Shown here: piece by piece, positions 9,801 to 20,020 of the stretch
Position numbering within the stretch: position 1 is the stretch's first letter
How the letters are laid out: each line of letters begins with the position of its first letter
Assembly: GCF_914767665.1 (NCBI RefSeq)
Contig: NC_059501.1
Span: forward strand, 5,272,501-5,336,500
DNA: 64,000 bases
Source of the DNA: Harmonia axyridis
Taxonomy: Eukaryota > Arthropoda > Insecta > Coleoptera > Coccinellidae
Direction: 5' to 3'
Program-made: the position numbers and the translations under genes
Notes under the pieces: generated by a model
What the model was told of the DNA's origin: nothing
What the model saw: the letters and a program-made list of their open reading frames with translations, nothing else
Databases searched by the model: none

Positions 9801-12633
9801 CTGCAAGTCCGATGACGCTTACTGCAAGGAACCGGACGACGCTTGCTGCAAGAAGACTGATGATGCTTGCTGCATTTGCGAATGCACTAATTGTATATGC
9901 TGCAAGTCCGATGACGCTTCCTCTAAGAAACCAGAGGACGCTTGCTGCAAGAAGACTGATGATGCTTGCTGCATTTGTAAATGCACTAATTGCATAAGCT
10001 GCAAGTCCGATGACGATTGCTGCAAGAAACCGGAGGACGCTTGCTGCAAGAAGACTGATGATGCTTGCTGCATATGCGAATGCACTAATTGCATATGCTG
10101 CAAGTCCGATGACGCTTTCTGTAAGAAACCAGGGGACGCTTGCTGCAAGAAGACTGATGATGATTGCTGCATTTGCGAATGCACTAATTGCATATGCTGC
10201 AAGTCCGATGACGCTTTCTGTAAGAAACCAGGGGACGCTTGCTGCAAGAAGACTGATGATGCTTGCTGCATTTGTAAATGCACTAATTGCATAATCTGCA
10301 AGTCCGATGACGATTGCTGCAAGAAGACTGATGATGCTTGCTGCATTTGCGAATGCACTAATTGCATATGCTGCAAGTCCGATGACGCTTCCTGTAAGAA
10401 ACCAGAGGACGCTTGCTGCAAGAAGACTGATGATGATTGCTGCATTTGCGAATGCACTAATTGCATATGCTGCAAGTCCGATGACGCTTTCTGTAAGAAA
10501 CCAGGGGACGCTTGCTGCAAGAAGACTGATGATGCTTGCTGCATTTGTAAATGCACTAATTGCATAATCTGCAAGTCCGATGACGATTGCTGCAAGAAGA
10601 CTGATGATGCTTGCTGCATTTGCGAATGCACTAATTGCATATGCTGCAAGTCCGATGACGCTTCCTGTAAGAAACCAGAGGACGCTTGCTGCAAGAAGAC
10701 TGATGATGCTTGCTGCATTTGTAAATGTAGTAATTGCATATGCTGCAAGAAACCGGAGGACGCTCGCTGCAGGAAGACTGATGATGCTTGCTGCATTTGT
10801 AAATGCACTAATTGCATATGCTGCAAGTCCGATGACGCTTCCTGTAAGAAACCAGAGGACGCTTGCTGCAAGAAGACTGATGATGCTTGCTGCATATGCA
10901 AATGCACTAATTGCATATGCTGCAAGTCCGATGACGCTTCCTGTAAGAAACCAGAGGACGCTTGCTGCAAGGAGACTGATGATGCTTGTTGCATTTGTAA
11001 ATGTAGTAATTGCATATGCTGCAAGAAACCGGAGGACGCTTGCTGCAGGAAGACTGATGATGCTTGCTGCATTTGTAAATGCACTAATTGCATATGCTGC
11101 AAGTCCGATGACGCTTCCTGTAAGAAACCAGAGGACGCTTGCTGCAAGAAGACTGATGATGCTTGCTGCATATGCAAATGCACTAATTGCATATGCTGCA
11201 AGTCCGATGACGCTTCCTGTAAGAAACCAGAGGACGCTTGCTGCAAGAAGACTGATGATGATTGCTGCATTTGCGAATGCACTAATTGCATATGCTGCAA
11301 GTCCGATGACGCTTCCTGTAAGAAACAAGAGGACGCTTGCTGCAAGAAGACTGATGATGCTTGCTGCATTTGCAAATGCACTAATTGCATATGCTGCAAG
11401 TCCGATGACGATTGCTGCAAGAAACCGGAGGACGCTTGCTGCAGGAAGACTGATGATGCTTGCTGCATTTGTAAATGCACTAATTGCATATGCTGCAAGT
11501 CCGATGACGCTTCCTGTAAGAAACCAGAGGACGCTTGCTGCAAGAAGACTGATGATGCTTGCTGCATTTGTAAATGCACTAATTGCATATGCTGCAAGTC
11601 CGATGACGCTTCCTGTAAGAAACCAGAGGACGCTTGCTGCAAGAAGACTGATGATGATTGCTGCATTTGCGAATGCACTAATTGCATATGCTGCAAGTCC
11701 GATGACGCTTCCTGTAAGAAACCAGAGGACGCTTGCTGCAAGAAGACTGATGATGCTTGCTGCATTTGCAAATGCACTAATTGCATATGCTGCAAGTCCG
11801 ATGACGCTTCCTGTAAGAAACCAGAGGACGCTTGCTGCAAGAAGACTGATGATGATTGCTGCATTTGCGAATGCACTAATTGCATATGCTGCAAGTCCGA
11901 TGACGCTTCCTGTAAGAAATCAGAGGACGCTTGCTGCAAGAAGACTGATGAAGCTTGCTGCATTTGCGAATGCACTAATTGCATATGCTGTAAGTCCGAT
12001 GACGCTTCCTGTAAGAAACCAGAGGACGCTTGCTGCAAGAAGACTGATGATGCTGGCTGCATTTGTAAATGCACTAATTGCATAAGCTGCAAGTCCGATG
12101 AAGATTGCTGCAAGAAACCAGAGGACGCTTGCTGCAGGAAGACTGATGATGCTTGCTGCATTTGTAAATGCACTAATTGTATAAGCTGCAAGTCCAATGA
12201 CGATTGCTGCAAGAAGACTGATGATGCTTGCTGCATTTGCGAATGCACTAATTGCTTATGCTGCAAGTCCGATGACGCATCCTGTAAGAAACCAGAGGAT
12301 GCTTGCAACAAGAAGACTGATGATGCTTGTTGCATTTGTAAATGTACCAATTGCATAAGCTGCAAGTCCGATGACGATTGCTGCAAGAAGACTGATTATG
12401 CTTGCTGCATTTGCGAATCCACTAATTGCATAAGCTGCAAGTCCGATAACGCTTCCTGTAAGAAACCAGAGGACGCTTGCATCAAGAAGACTGATGATGC
12501 TTGTTGCATTTGTAAATGTACTAATTGCATAAGCTGCAAGTCCGATGACGATTGCTGCAAGAAGACTGATGATGCTTGCTGCAAGAAACCGGACGACGCT
12601 TGCTGCAAAAAGACGGACGTTGTTTGCTGCTAG
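3803..12633 (+). CDS. Giant tandem-repeat metallothionein-like protein (two exons)
   Basis: Coding exons are 3803-3812 (ATG AGT CAA G, then donor gtaagctt) and 9506-12633 (after tttttttacag). Together they give 3138 nt: 1045 residues plus TAG. I read every codon of exon 2 and found no stop or frameshift. The protein starts MSQAEGACCKK and has no signal peptide. It has a non-repeated Cys-rich N-terminal part (residues 1-91), then 30 modules built on CCIC[K/E]CTNCI[C/S]CKSDD. Cysteine makes up 307 of 1045 residues (29%), mostly as C-C, C-x-C and C-x2-C. His, Trp and internal Met are absent. These are metallothionein features: thiolate clusters binding Zn, Cu or Cd in the cytosol. Typical insect metallothioneins are about 40-80 residues, so this one is far longer. 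The MRE promoter supports the call. The alternative is another Cys-rich structural protein. The intron carries an antisense LINE. Confidence 0.88.
4716..7406 (-). pseudogene. LINE ORF2: endonuclease-reverse transcriptase, one internal stop
   Basis: The coding frame actually opens upstream of the ATG at 7406: codons for LLHINVQCLRNKIEQIEAL, the usual start of the AP-type endonuclease, are present at about 7420-7485. From the ATG, residues 1-210 are endonuclease (LGDFNINF, SDHLG motifs). Reverse transcriptase follows, with NNYRPISIIP and the catalytic FADD box near residue 630. A TAG at 5043-5045 interrupts the frame, but the same frame continues to 4716 with the typical C-terminal YNTRKRDLIYP region. 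The element is therefore probably inactive unless the stop is suppressed. Confidence 0.78.
7493..8515 (-). CDS. LINE ORF1 protein with PHD-like zinc finger (340 aa)
   Basis: The first 60 residues hold a C-x2-C, C-x2-C, H-x2-C, C-x2-C pattern (VCKKCSDNF..KCSLCAMKLHVVC..WFCDSCC), a PHD-type finger as described for ORF1 of CR1-like elements. Residues of about 75-115 look like a coiled coil, and a Ser/Thr/Asn-rich linker and a basic C-terminal domain follow. The product is expected to bind element RNA as part of the retrotransposition particle. The frame is intact from ATG to TAA and its end overlaps the start of the ORF2 frame by a few bases. Confidence 0.75.
   Translation of the reverse strand: MLESADVCKKCSDNFVVNTKLVKCSLCAMKLHVVCASLKDAWLRIFSENKNVKWFCDSCCEKLKTLDKSSVIPHDDNEILKKEIICLNREKELMQKSINDLDYTINLQKLIINKNEIPTQQKQICFPTATTYNTEKQPISSTSGSKNVSNLQLISEASVLNSKIGNEGGYVRNTRSSKNVGATMNKTNKGQDSSNVKTVINEVDHSHAEQPYSDKKTNEWKVVPGKRKGKTATVCTGINAPEQDNIKGAPKKRWIYLGRIAGDISEEAVKKYMSNLKTSENIIVKKLNTVGSNSAFSIGTPNDDTYKLLNNKDFWPSGAIIRAFNFQNFFQKGGRKDSVV
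8706..9240. repeat. Foldback/MITE-like remnant with ACAGGGTGTTCCC end
   Basis: It starts with tatacagggtgttccc at about 8702-8717. A segment at 8857-8905 (ctacgttgaccatg..., ttttggattatttt) is inverted at 9188-9240. The right end is unclear. A separate fragment near 9320-9372 ends in CGCCGGCCCTG. Otherwise 8561-9505 is plain intron. Confidence 0.4.
9769..12600 (+). repeat. In-frame Cys-module minisatellite (30 copies)
   Basis: Thirty copies of the CTNC-centred module were counted. Most units are 99 bp (33 aa, about 10 Cys). Others are 75 bp (25 aa, lacking the KKPEDA segment) or 78 bp (26 aa, SNCICCKKPEDA type). All unit lengths are multiples of three, so the frame survives unit gain and loss. 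Neighbouring groups repeat as blocks: the IICKSDDDCC variant recurs about 273 bp apart (10276 and 10549) and the SNCICCKKPEDA variant about 275 bp apart (10722 and 10997). This points to block duplication or unequal exchange. The last four modules are the most divergent, with several Cys replaced. Confidence 0.95.
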
Positions 12634-12806
12634 AAGTGAAGAGCGTTGTTTTGGGAATCAGTACATTACAATTATGAGGTCTAAGCAATTGCTGCATATA
12701 TTTTATAATAGGGAACATAATATGTTAAGATGAAAGTATTCCTATGTTTCAAAATTACTTTCCAAATGACGATATATTGTTAGTCCATGTGTAAATTGAT
12801 TGCTTG

Positions 12807-12812
12807 ATTAAA
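12807..12812 (+). terminator. Probable poly(A) signal of the metallothionein-like gene
   Basis: ATTAAA lies 174 nt after the TAG stop, followed by a T-rich tract near 12832. It is the first good poly(A) signal downstream; use is inferred. Confidence 0.45.
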
Positions 12813-12849
12813 AAGTCTATGAAAATTAAGTTGCTTTTTTATCAATTAC

Positions 12850-13377
12850 TTCCGGATATCATTAACTTTATAAAATGATTTTCGCTAACGAAAATTATGA
12901 ATATTTGGGATAGTTGAAGAGGAAATTCAATTTCTTATACAGAAATGAATTCGAAAACATTAATTTTTTTTTTCTAAAAGAAATTAACGGAATTTGAAGA
13001 CAAAAGTAATTTTTCAACGATTTAATGATTATATCTAATTTCGTTTTCAAAATAAGCACTATGGAAATTTAGCTCATCATTTTCAAAAATAAATATTTTA
13101 CCTTCCTATTGAATTGGTTTTTTAGTTCAGTGTTACAGAAAGTTTCTACAACAATGTTGTCATGAACCATACGTCTCTGCTCGAATTGCATTTTATTCGG
13201 TCAAAAAAAATTTTGTTAGGTATCTACTTCAACATCTTCAATGAACTTGCGGATGCAGCATACCTAATTCTCAAAACCTAGTGTTTCAATGCGGATTCAT
13301 CACTATGGTTATTTCTTACGTGATCCATATGTGTTCCATGTATTTTACTAGAATATTACGCGAAATTCGTCCTATAT
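12850..13377. other. AT-rich flank
   Basis: Nothing recognised downstream of the metallothionein-like gene up to the MITE. Confidence 0.4.
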
Positions 13378-13967
13378 ACAGGGTGTTTCCTAAACATGCG
13401 GCAAAAATTCAGGGGGTTGTTCCTTGGACTATTCTAAGAATATTTTGTTCATTGATGATTTTTGAAAAACCTATTTGTTTCGAAGATATAGGGGAAACAA
13501 AATTTCAGATAATAACATTTTATTATGAAAAATTACATGAAATGACCACCTCTAACCAGCATACAAGCATCCAATCTTCTCCTCATTAACTGCATAGCGA
13601 TTCATAATAGTCAAAGATAAAATGTTAATTGCTAATACATCACAAAACGAATTCAAATGAAAACCGTGTTTAATCTGTATTCCTTTACCATCTGCACTTA
13701 TCAATTTTTAGTCAAAAAACTGGCCGTTTTTAGTAATTGGAATGTTGTTAAACAAATTTAAAAATAAATTGTACCTACTTAGTAAACACAGTGCGGTACG
13801 CATTTTTATTTAAACTATTATTAATTTTAAAAATATGAAAAATGTTGTTCGCCCTGTATCTTCGAAACAAAGAGGTTTTTCAAAAATCATCCAAGGACAA
13901 AACATGCTTAAAATAGTCCAAGGAACAACCCCCTGAATTTTTGCCGCATGTTTAGGAAACACCCTGT
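13378..13967. mobile_element. MITE with long TIRs (ACAGGGTGTTTCC...)
   Basis: The left arm from 13378 (ACAGGGTGTTTCCTAAACAT, then GCGGCAAAAATTCAGGGGG) matches the reverse complement of the right arm ending at 13967 for about 125 bp with few mismatches. Flanks are TA-rich (tata/atata), fitting TA target sites. No transposase frame is present. Length is about 590 bp. Confidence 0.8.
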
Positions 13968-16060
13968 ATATATAAACGTACAATCAGTTGTAAAAAATGA
14001 AACAAGTTAATAATCGCCCAAATTTGAAGTCTCATAGTTTTCTTATTTTTAGCTTAATTTTCAAAATTCTTTCAGTGAACTGTACATAAAATTATAAATT
14101 TTCATCGAACAATAACAAAATGTTGAAAAGATCTTGATGAAAAATGTTTTGAAATTAGGGTTTGAAACAAACTTCTGATTAACCCTGTATACTTTCTAAT
14201 TAGCCATCAATTGATTGAATATGCAAGTTTAAATTAATAATTTTATCCACAGTTTACAGTAAAAATGTTGAAAATCGAACTGAAATTAAGAAAACTATGA
14301 GAATTCAAATTTTACTAAATATGTATAGTATATCAATCGGAGGAAGCCAGAATGTTTCGATTATACAAGGGTTGTCCAAGTTACCAGAAATTCGTTTGTG
14401 GCCGGCGAATTTATTGCTTAACAATACTTTCAAATAAACCCCAGTATTTAGCGGATCGTGGTATCCACTTCAAAGGGACATCTGATGGCCAAGCGTTTTT
14501 ATGAACTAGTTCAAGTGACTTTGGATATACCATATCAACTTGTTTTTTTTTGCAATCTAAACAGTTAATTTAATCAATTTATTCTTGAAAAACTTTGAAC
14601 AATTTGTTATAAAGAGTTTGAATTGCAATGAAGCGTATTATACAGGACAAAGGTCATGTAATATTCAAAATTTGAATTACCTCGTTATACTAAATGCTGA
14701 TAGCATCCCCAAAAAATTCATGAAGAATATCGAAAAAAAAAATTAAATATTTCAATGAAAATTCATAATTTTTATCGAGTTGAGGTGTTGACCGGTCATG
14801 GAAACCAATAATATTAAGCTTCATGAAGAATTTTGAGCTGATTGCTTCATCAGAACAATAATCAGAAAATTCATGCACAGTATCTAGCAAAATCTAGTGC
14901 TTCAGTGTTTGCAAATCTGACCGAGTTGAAATTGAGCGTCTATAAAAGTATAATAACATTCTTTATGCTCAATTTCATGTTGATTGCATCTCCCGAACCA
15001 TAGAAAATTATCAAGGAAATATTTCCGTAGAATAAATCAGACTTAATTGAAATTTAGTTTGAACCAATAAACAGGGTGTTAGAGAATAAGTGCGACAAGC
15101 GACAAGACGGAAAATTCAAAATCGATTACAGAGCCATCTGTGACGAATCCTGCAAAATTGTTCGTACAAATCTTTTGTATTTTTTGCCGAAGAATACGAA
15201 TCTTCAATAAAAACAGGGGTTCTCATTTGAAATTCCAAAATTGACCCTCGTACACCTAAGGAGGAATTAAATGGTAGATTATTTAGCAAGTTAAATTCAA
15301 AGAAACATAACAGGATTATCAATATCAATTTCGGAGCAATCTAGTAATTTTAAAATTAAAATATAAAATTTTCTTCGATGAAAAACAGCTCATGTGCTTT
15401 TACGTGGGAAGAAAGTTAGATGAAAAGCATCAAAAACGAATTTTACGAAAACAATGGAAACGTGAAATAAAAATTGTCAACTTATTCAGATTTAGAAAAA
15501 AAAAATTCTCACCTCTGCTTAAAAATAAGTTCCAGTTCGTTGTCTACCTGCGTGCATTCATAAACATTCAAAAGTACACAGAATACAACGGCTAAAGTCA
15601 AAAAAGGTACCAACATCAGGATTTTTTGAACCGATTCCCGTCAACAGCCTTATACCTCTTCGATCAACATTTATAGTGAGTGTCTCGTAATGGAAAAACG
15701 TATTTTATCCAATTGGAGGACACCGTTGGACTGGAAGAAAAAGTGCAGCGTCGTTTTCTTGAAACTTTCCAGCGTCTTTTCAGCGCAGACGTCGCGAAGA
15801 GGCGTTTCTACTTATCACCTGATAATAATGTTTTTTTTTTCATTGCAAAAAATGTTTTATAGATAAATCGAACATCCTCTGAAAATGGCATAATATAGGA
15901 GTGAATTTTAGTCAACATAGGTATAAGAATTTCAAACATTCTGAATGAAAATAATAGATAGAACCTGGTTAGTCCCGGGACTTTTTGGGTGAAATGTTAA
16001 AATTTTCGATTTAATTTCCACGCCCTGTATATTTTACCACAGAAATATTTGATATATTTC
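13968..16060. other. Non-coding stretch
   Basis: Short frames here look like chance. A lone cagggtgttagagaataag at about 15074 resembles one end of the GGGTG-ended elements. No gene was recognised. Confidence 0.4.
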
Positions 16061-16061
16061 G

Positions 16062-16672
16062 ATCTCAGAGTTATAAAAATAGATAGAGGGAGCATATGTA
16101 ATTTTCAGTTAGCAAATTTTGTCCCCAATATGAACTATTAAATTTGACATGAAGCGCGCGGTAATGAAAACATATGTGAAAGTGATACAATATTTCACTG
16201 AATTCGCGAGTTTTTCCAAAAAGAACGCACTTCTTATGTGACTTAGTTGATCAACGTTTCATATCAACTCAAAATATATTGAGATGAATAACTAAATATA
16301 TCAGAACTTCAGAAAACAAACTTCAAGCGCGCCAAATGACGTGAAACGACCGATGACGGTAGGAGAGCAAAAGTTGCCGAACCTTGGATTTCAGCAGGTA
16401 GATACAGAAAATAATAAACATTCTGTTTATTATAAATTCGACCATTAGGAAAAATATCGGATTCCTAATATTTAAATTTGCATAATTCATCGGGAATCGC
16501 CCAAATAAACTTATTTCATTCAATATAATATACATTCATAATGATAAAGTAAAATTATGTATTTGTAAATATATCACAATCCGACAACGTAATCCAACCA
16601 TGTTGGGGACATGTAAAAATTGCGTATACTCCCTCTATCTATGTTTATTACTCTATAATTCCGATCTATCAC
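16062..16672. repeat. Imperfect foldback element
   Basis: The segment tagatagagggagcatatg at about 16080-16100, with flanking tcgatctcagagttat, is inverted at about 16600-16672 (catactccctctatctatg..., ttccgatc). Arms are about 70 bp and imperfect. GCGCG-containing inner segments near 16150 and 16326 are also inverted. Confidence 0.45.
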
Positions 16673-16767
16673 CATATTTTGGTCCAAATAACAGTAATGG
16701 TCCACCCTGTATATCGGCGCCAAATTATGTAAGACCTATGCATTCAAGCAAAATGTGAGATAGTTTG

Positions 16768-17000
16768 TGCCATCATAACTCCAGAACGCCTGAAGCTATC
16801 GCTTAGCGACCTTTTGGTTTTTTCATACAAATTTGATGGGATTTCTGTTTCTGTCAGAACTTAAAGATACAATTTGGTTTTTCGCAGTGCATCAGTTGAA
16901 GAACATCTTCTTTCGGCCATAACTTCAGAACGCCTGAAACTATCGCTTTGTGAATTTCAGGTTTTTTCATGTAAATTTGATGGAATTTCTATTTCTGTTA
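16768..17000. repeat. Two-copy tandem repeat, about 146 bp
   Basis: The 'cataact(c/t)cagaacgcctgaa(g/a)ctatcgctt' segment and about 70 following bases occur at about 16773 and again at about 16919. The copies are diverged. No coding sense. Confidence 0.6.
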
Positions 17001-17712
17001 AGAAAATCCTATCATTACATTTGAAATTTTGAAGTAAAATGAACAAAACAATGAACTTCTGACTTAGCGCCCCCTGACGAAAGCAGCAAAAACAAATTTA
17101 TCATGAGTATATTTTGTCCTCATTCAACAAGATATTATCTTTCAGACGAGATCTAATTTGCTCAAAAATGTTGAGCCAAACTGAAATTACAGGCATTTCA
17201 ATCAGTCAGATTTCTCCCTTTCATCTACATTTATTTGATGTCGTAAAATCGAAAGTGACAATTCAAAAAGATAGAGAATTCTCCAAAGATTACAGTGATT
17301 ATATTTTTTCTTCAGCTTCATATGAAACATTTTCGAGTAAAATTCATTTTTCTACTCGACGGTAGCTATTACGCCCCCTAGCGGTAGATGTATGAACTTC
17401 AAAACAATTTCCAGTGTGTTTTCTTGTACACTTTAGTGTTAAAATTTTTACCGCAAGTCTCTACGATGAGTGGATCCTGAGATATAGCCGCTTACCTCGC
17501 TTATTTGCCCAACCTGTACAAATTGGTCATGGAAATTTTCAGAAGAAGGATATGGAGTTGCTACCATAGTCGTGGTGGACGTTTGGCTGATATTGTCCTC
17601 CATCGTTAGTGACATACATTCCTCTTTATAATAAAATGAACATCCATCGATTTCTCCTAAAATATACTCGTTTTTTTGTAACATCAAAATGAAAACCCTT
17701 TAGTAGATTGAC
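17001..17712. other. Non-coding stretch
   Basis: Contains two GCGCCCCCT-type motifs common in insect dispersed repeats (about 17066 and 17371). No gene was recognised. Confidence 0.35.
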
Positions 17713-17713
17713 T

Positions 17714-17866
17714 TAAAAAAATAGTTATTTATTATACAAGGGAAAAAAGTATTAGATTTTAGCTCGAGGTTATGTTGTCTCCCGACGCGAAGCGGAGGGA
17801 GACAAAAAACCGAGAGCTAAAATCTAATATTTTTCCCGTGTATAATACACTATTTTTTTCTGTGAC
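17714..17866 (+). repeat. Long hairpin with GA/GA internal loop and GAA apex
   Basis: Arms of about 60-70 nt (tattatacaagggaaaaaag... and inverse) fold back on a central hairpin at 17775-17805. In that hairpin, stem TTGTCTCCC pairs with GGGAGACAA. Inside it a symmetric GA/GA pair of mismatches (17784-17785, 17795-17796) encloses CGC-GAA-GCG. The inner GCGAAGC is a sequence known to form an unusually stable DNA mini-hairpin. The arms lie directly beside the recombinase-fragment element. Confidence 0.8.
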
Positions 17867-18487
17867 AGGAAAAACGACAATTTAATAGTGAAAGAACATA
17901 TTATTACAATATATTAAAGTCAGAGTGTTATCGATATGAATTTTGAATTTTTAAACTAGTAAGCTGCAAATAGACCTGCGTTGCTAAGGGAAACTTCAAA
18001 GTAATCAAATATCTGTCAATTTAATTTTGTGATTTATTTCAAAAATTACGAACTCAGTAATAATTGTTTAGTGGTTATTTTGTTGAATAATATAAAGTTG
18101 AAAAATGTCTGATTCCGAGTTTTCTCTAACTCCACTGGAGTTGATAGAAGCAGCGCAAGTAGCGTCACGAAAATTATTGCCAGCTAAATCGCGGAAAATT
18201 TACGAAACCGCGTATTCAAGATTTATGGAATGGAAAATGAAAAAGACATGCAGTTCTTTCTCGGAGATAGTGTTATTGGCTTATTTTTCGGAATTGGCAC
18301 AACAACAAAAGCCATCAATAGTGTGATCGAATTATTATTATTCCTTTATCTATATGTAGATAAATATATATCCGGGAAAAAAGTACTCACTTTTTTCCCG
18401 GGGAAAAAAGTAATTTCGTGAAAAGTCATATTTTGTTACCTGTCAACAGAGGTAAAATGTCAAATTTTTTTCCCGTCACAGAAAAAA
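17853..18487. mobile_element. Non-autonomous element with TTTTTTCTGTGACRGGAAAAA ends
   Basis: Left end ttttttctgtgacaggaaaaa (17853) is inverted at the right end (tttttcccgtcacagaaaaaa, about 18464-18487). It encloses a short fragment of a tyrosine-recombinase gene. This looks like a deletion derivative of a tyrosine-recombinase transposon (Crypton- or DIRS-related); family placement is inference. Confidence 0.5.
18105..18326 (+). pseudogene. Tyrosine recombinase N-terminal (SAM-like) fragment, 73 aa
   Basis: The peptide begins MSDSEFSLTPLELIEAAQVA and continues with LLPAKSRKIYETAYSRFMEW and SFSEIVLLAYFSELA. This pattern matches the core-binding (SAM-like) domain at the start of tyrosine recombinases encoded by Crypton/DIRS-type elements of insects. 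The frame stops after KPSIV. The catalytic domain with its R-H-R-Y residues is absent, so the fragment cannot be a working recombinase. Confidence 0.5.
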
Positions 18488-19689
18488 TTAATTTATTATC
18501 TTCACCGAATTATATTTTGGTTCACAAGAAAGACAACTAAAAAAATTTCGCGAAACAAAAAAAAAATTGATGTAATAGTCTTCCAATTCCCACACGTGGT
18601 CGTCAGCGGGGATTACCATCTTCTTGCAGATTGAATTGTAAACAGCCACGTTCGATCGAGGCAATAAATTCTCCCCGAGTTCATTTAAAATTTCACTTGA
18701 ACCAAGCCTATATGGACACAAAAGTATTTTATTGCCACTTCCATGAATTTATTGCCATTATCATGGACCCCAATAAGCATCCAGGCAGATTTGGAAAGAA
18801 AACAGCGATGATTATAATCTGTAGCGTTCACGCGTGACAAGACCGACGTGTAAAATAGAAGAAGAAGAAAATATGCACAGAGAAAAGGTATGCTATGCAA
18901 TATACTCATACAAAATTCAATGTATATGTAAACTTTGATGATGAATATATGTTATTATTATTATTATTAAAAGGTTTTTCAAGAAGAGGTTTCATTTTGA
19001 ATAGCTCGCTATTTGGTCAGCTGTTATCTTTTGACATTGGACAAATAAAAAACTACGCTATCACTAAAAATGGAATGATATCCGCTTCAACAACGCAATA
19101 AAACTAAAATTCAATACAAATATTTCTTCTTTCTTCCAGAATTTTTTTTATTGAACCATTGGTAGTTTAGAAGAATTCAAAAGAAACTCTGGTCCAGTAG
19201 GTACTACACTTATTGGTTGCTTGTAGTTTTGTCGTATTTGCTACCCATTTTGAGGAAAAAAATTTAAACAGCTCTGAGTAGTGCTCAGGAAAATCCAAAT
19301 TAGTATGAAAATCCAGTCAACAAGCTGTGATAAATGAATTAATTATAAGTTTTGGTTCTTATTTACCAATCAATCTGTAGCGAAGATCAATAAAGATTCG
19401 ATAAACTAGTGGGTATAAGAGTCACAAAAAATTAGGACACCCTGTATCTAGAAAACAAAGCGTTTGCGAACCCATATTTATAAAACTTGTTATTCTCAAA
19501 ATTACCGAAGGAATCTCTCATTTTCTTTCGTACCTCCAATTTAGGAACACCCTGTATAAATATAAGGTAAGAACAATCGAATGGATAATGAAAAAAAAAG
19601 TTATTATTTTCCAATTTCAAACTTCGTTATCAAACCTCTATCTCTTACATTACATATATGAGTAAACGTTGTCGTCAAAAAAATTTTTT
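18488..19689. other. Non-coding stretch with two ACACCCTGTAT ends
   Basis: Short overlapping frames at 18488-18909 have no recognisable family. Two same-orientation accctgtat motifs at about 19439 and 19550 look like ends of GGGTG-type MITE fragments. No gene was recognised. Confidence 0.35.
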
Positions 19690-19990
19690 TTTCGATTTCA
19701 GCCTCCCATTCCTACGCCCTCGACAAGGAACGTCATGCCTTCGCTTATAGTATCCTTGAAATGCATCAAAATTATCCGGATTTTCATAGAAATGTCATCT
19801 TCAATGATAGATAATGCCCACTTCCTCATCGAAGATTACGTTAACAAGCAGAATTGTAGCATTTGGGTCTCGAAAAATCCAAGAATGATTGTTGAAAAGC
19901 CTATGTGAAGGGCTGGAGGTATGATTGGACCCTATAATTATTCATAGGAAACCTTTTTATTGAAACACTGAACTTAAACCCCGATGTTTT
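19690..19990 (+). pseudogene. Mariner-like transposase remnant
   Basis: Short pieces in two frames read as mariner transposase: PDFHRNVIFND, then AHFLIEDYVNKQNCSIW and NPRMIVEKP, including the region around the first catalytic Asp. Stops and frameshifts are frequent. The sequence differs clearly from the four copies to its right, so it is an older family member. Confidence 0.6.
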
Positions 19991-20020
19991 TTATTATGTT
20001 ATATTCGAATTACTAATGTA

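Noticed and set aside
10580..12085. 501-residue + frame (MTIAARRLMMLAAF type)
   Set aside because: Second-frame shadow of the same repeat; Ala/Leu/Met repeat with no start context or homology.
9819..12386. 855-residue Gln/Ser/Leu-rich frame on the minus strand, and a 569-residue frame at 9619-11328
   Set aside because: Both are shadows of the in-frame metallothionein-like repeat. Unit lengths divisible by three and the absence of certain triplets keep antisense frames open. The sense frame joins a proper start exon and has Cys-rich, metal-binding character.
18631..18909. Overlapping 68-74-residue frames on both strands
   Set aside because: No recognisable domain, no splice or promoter context; probably chance.
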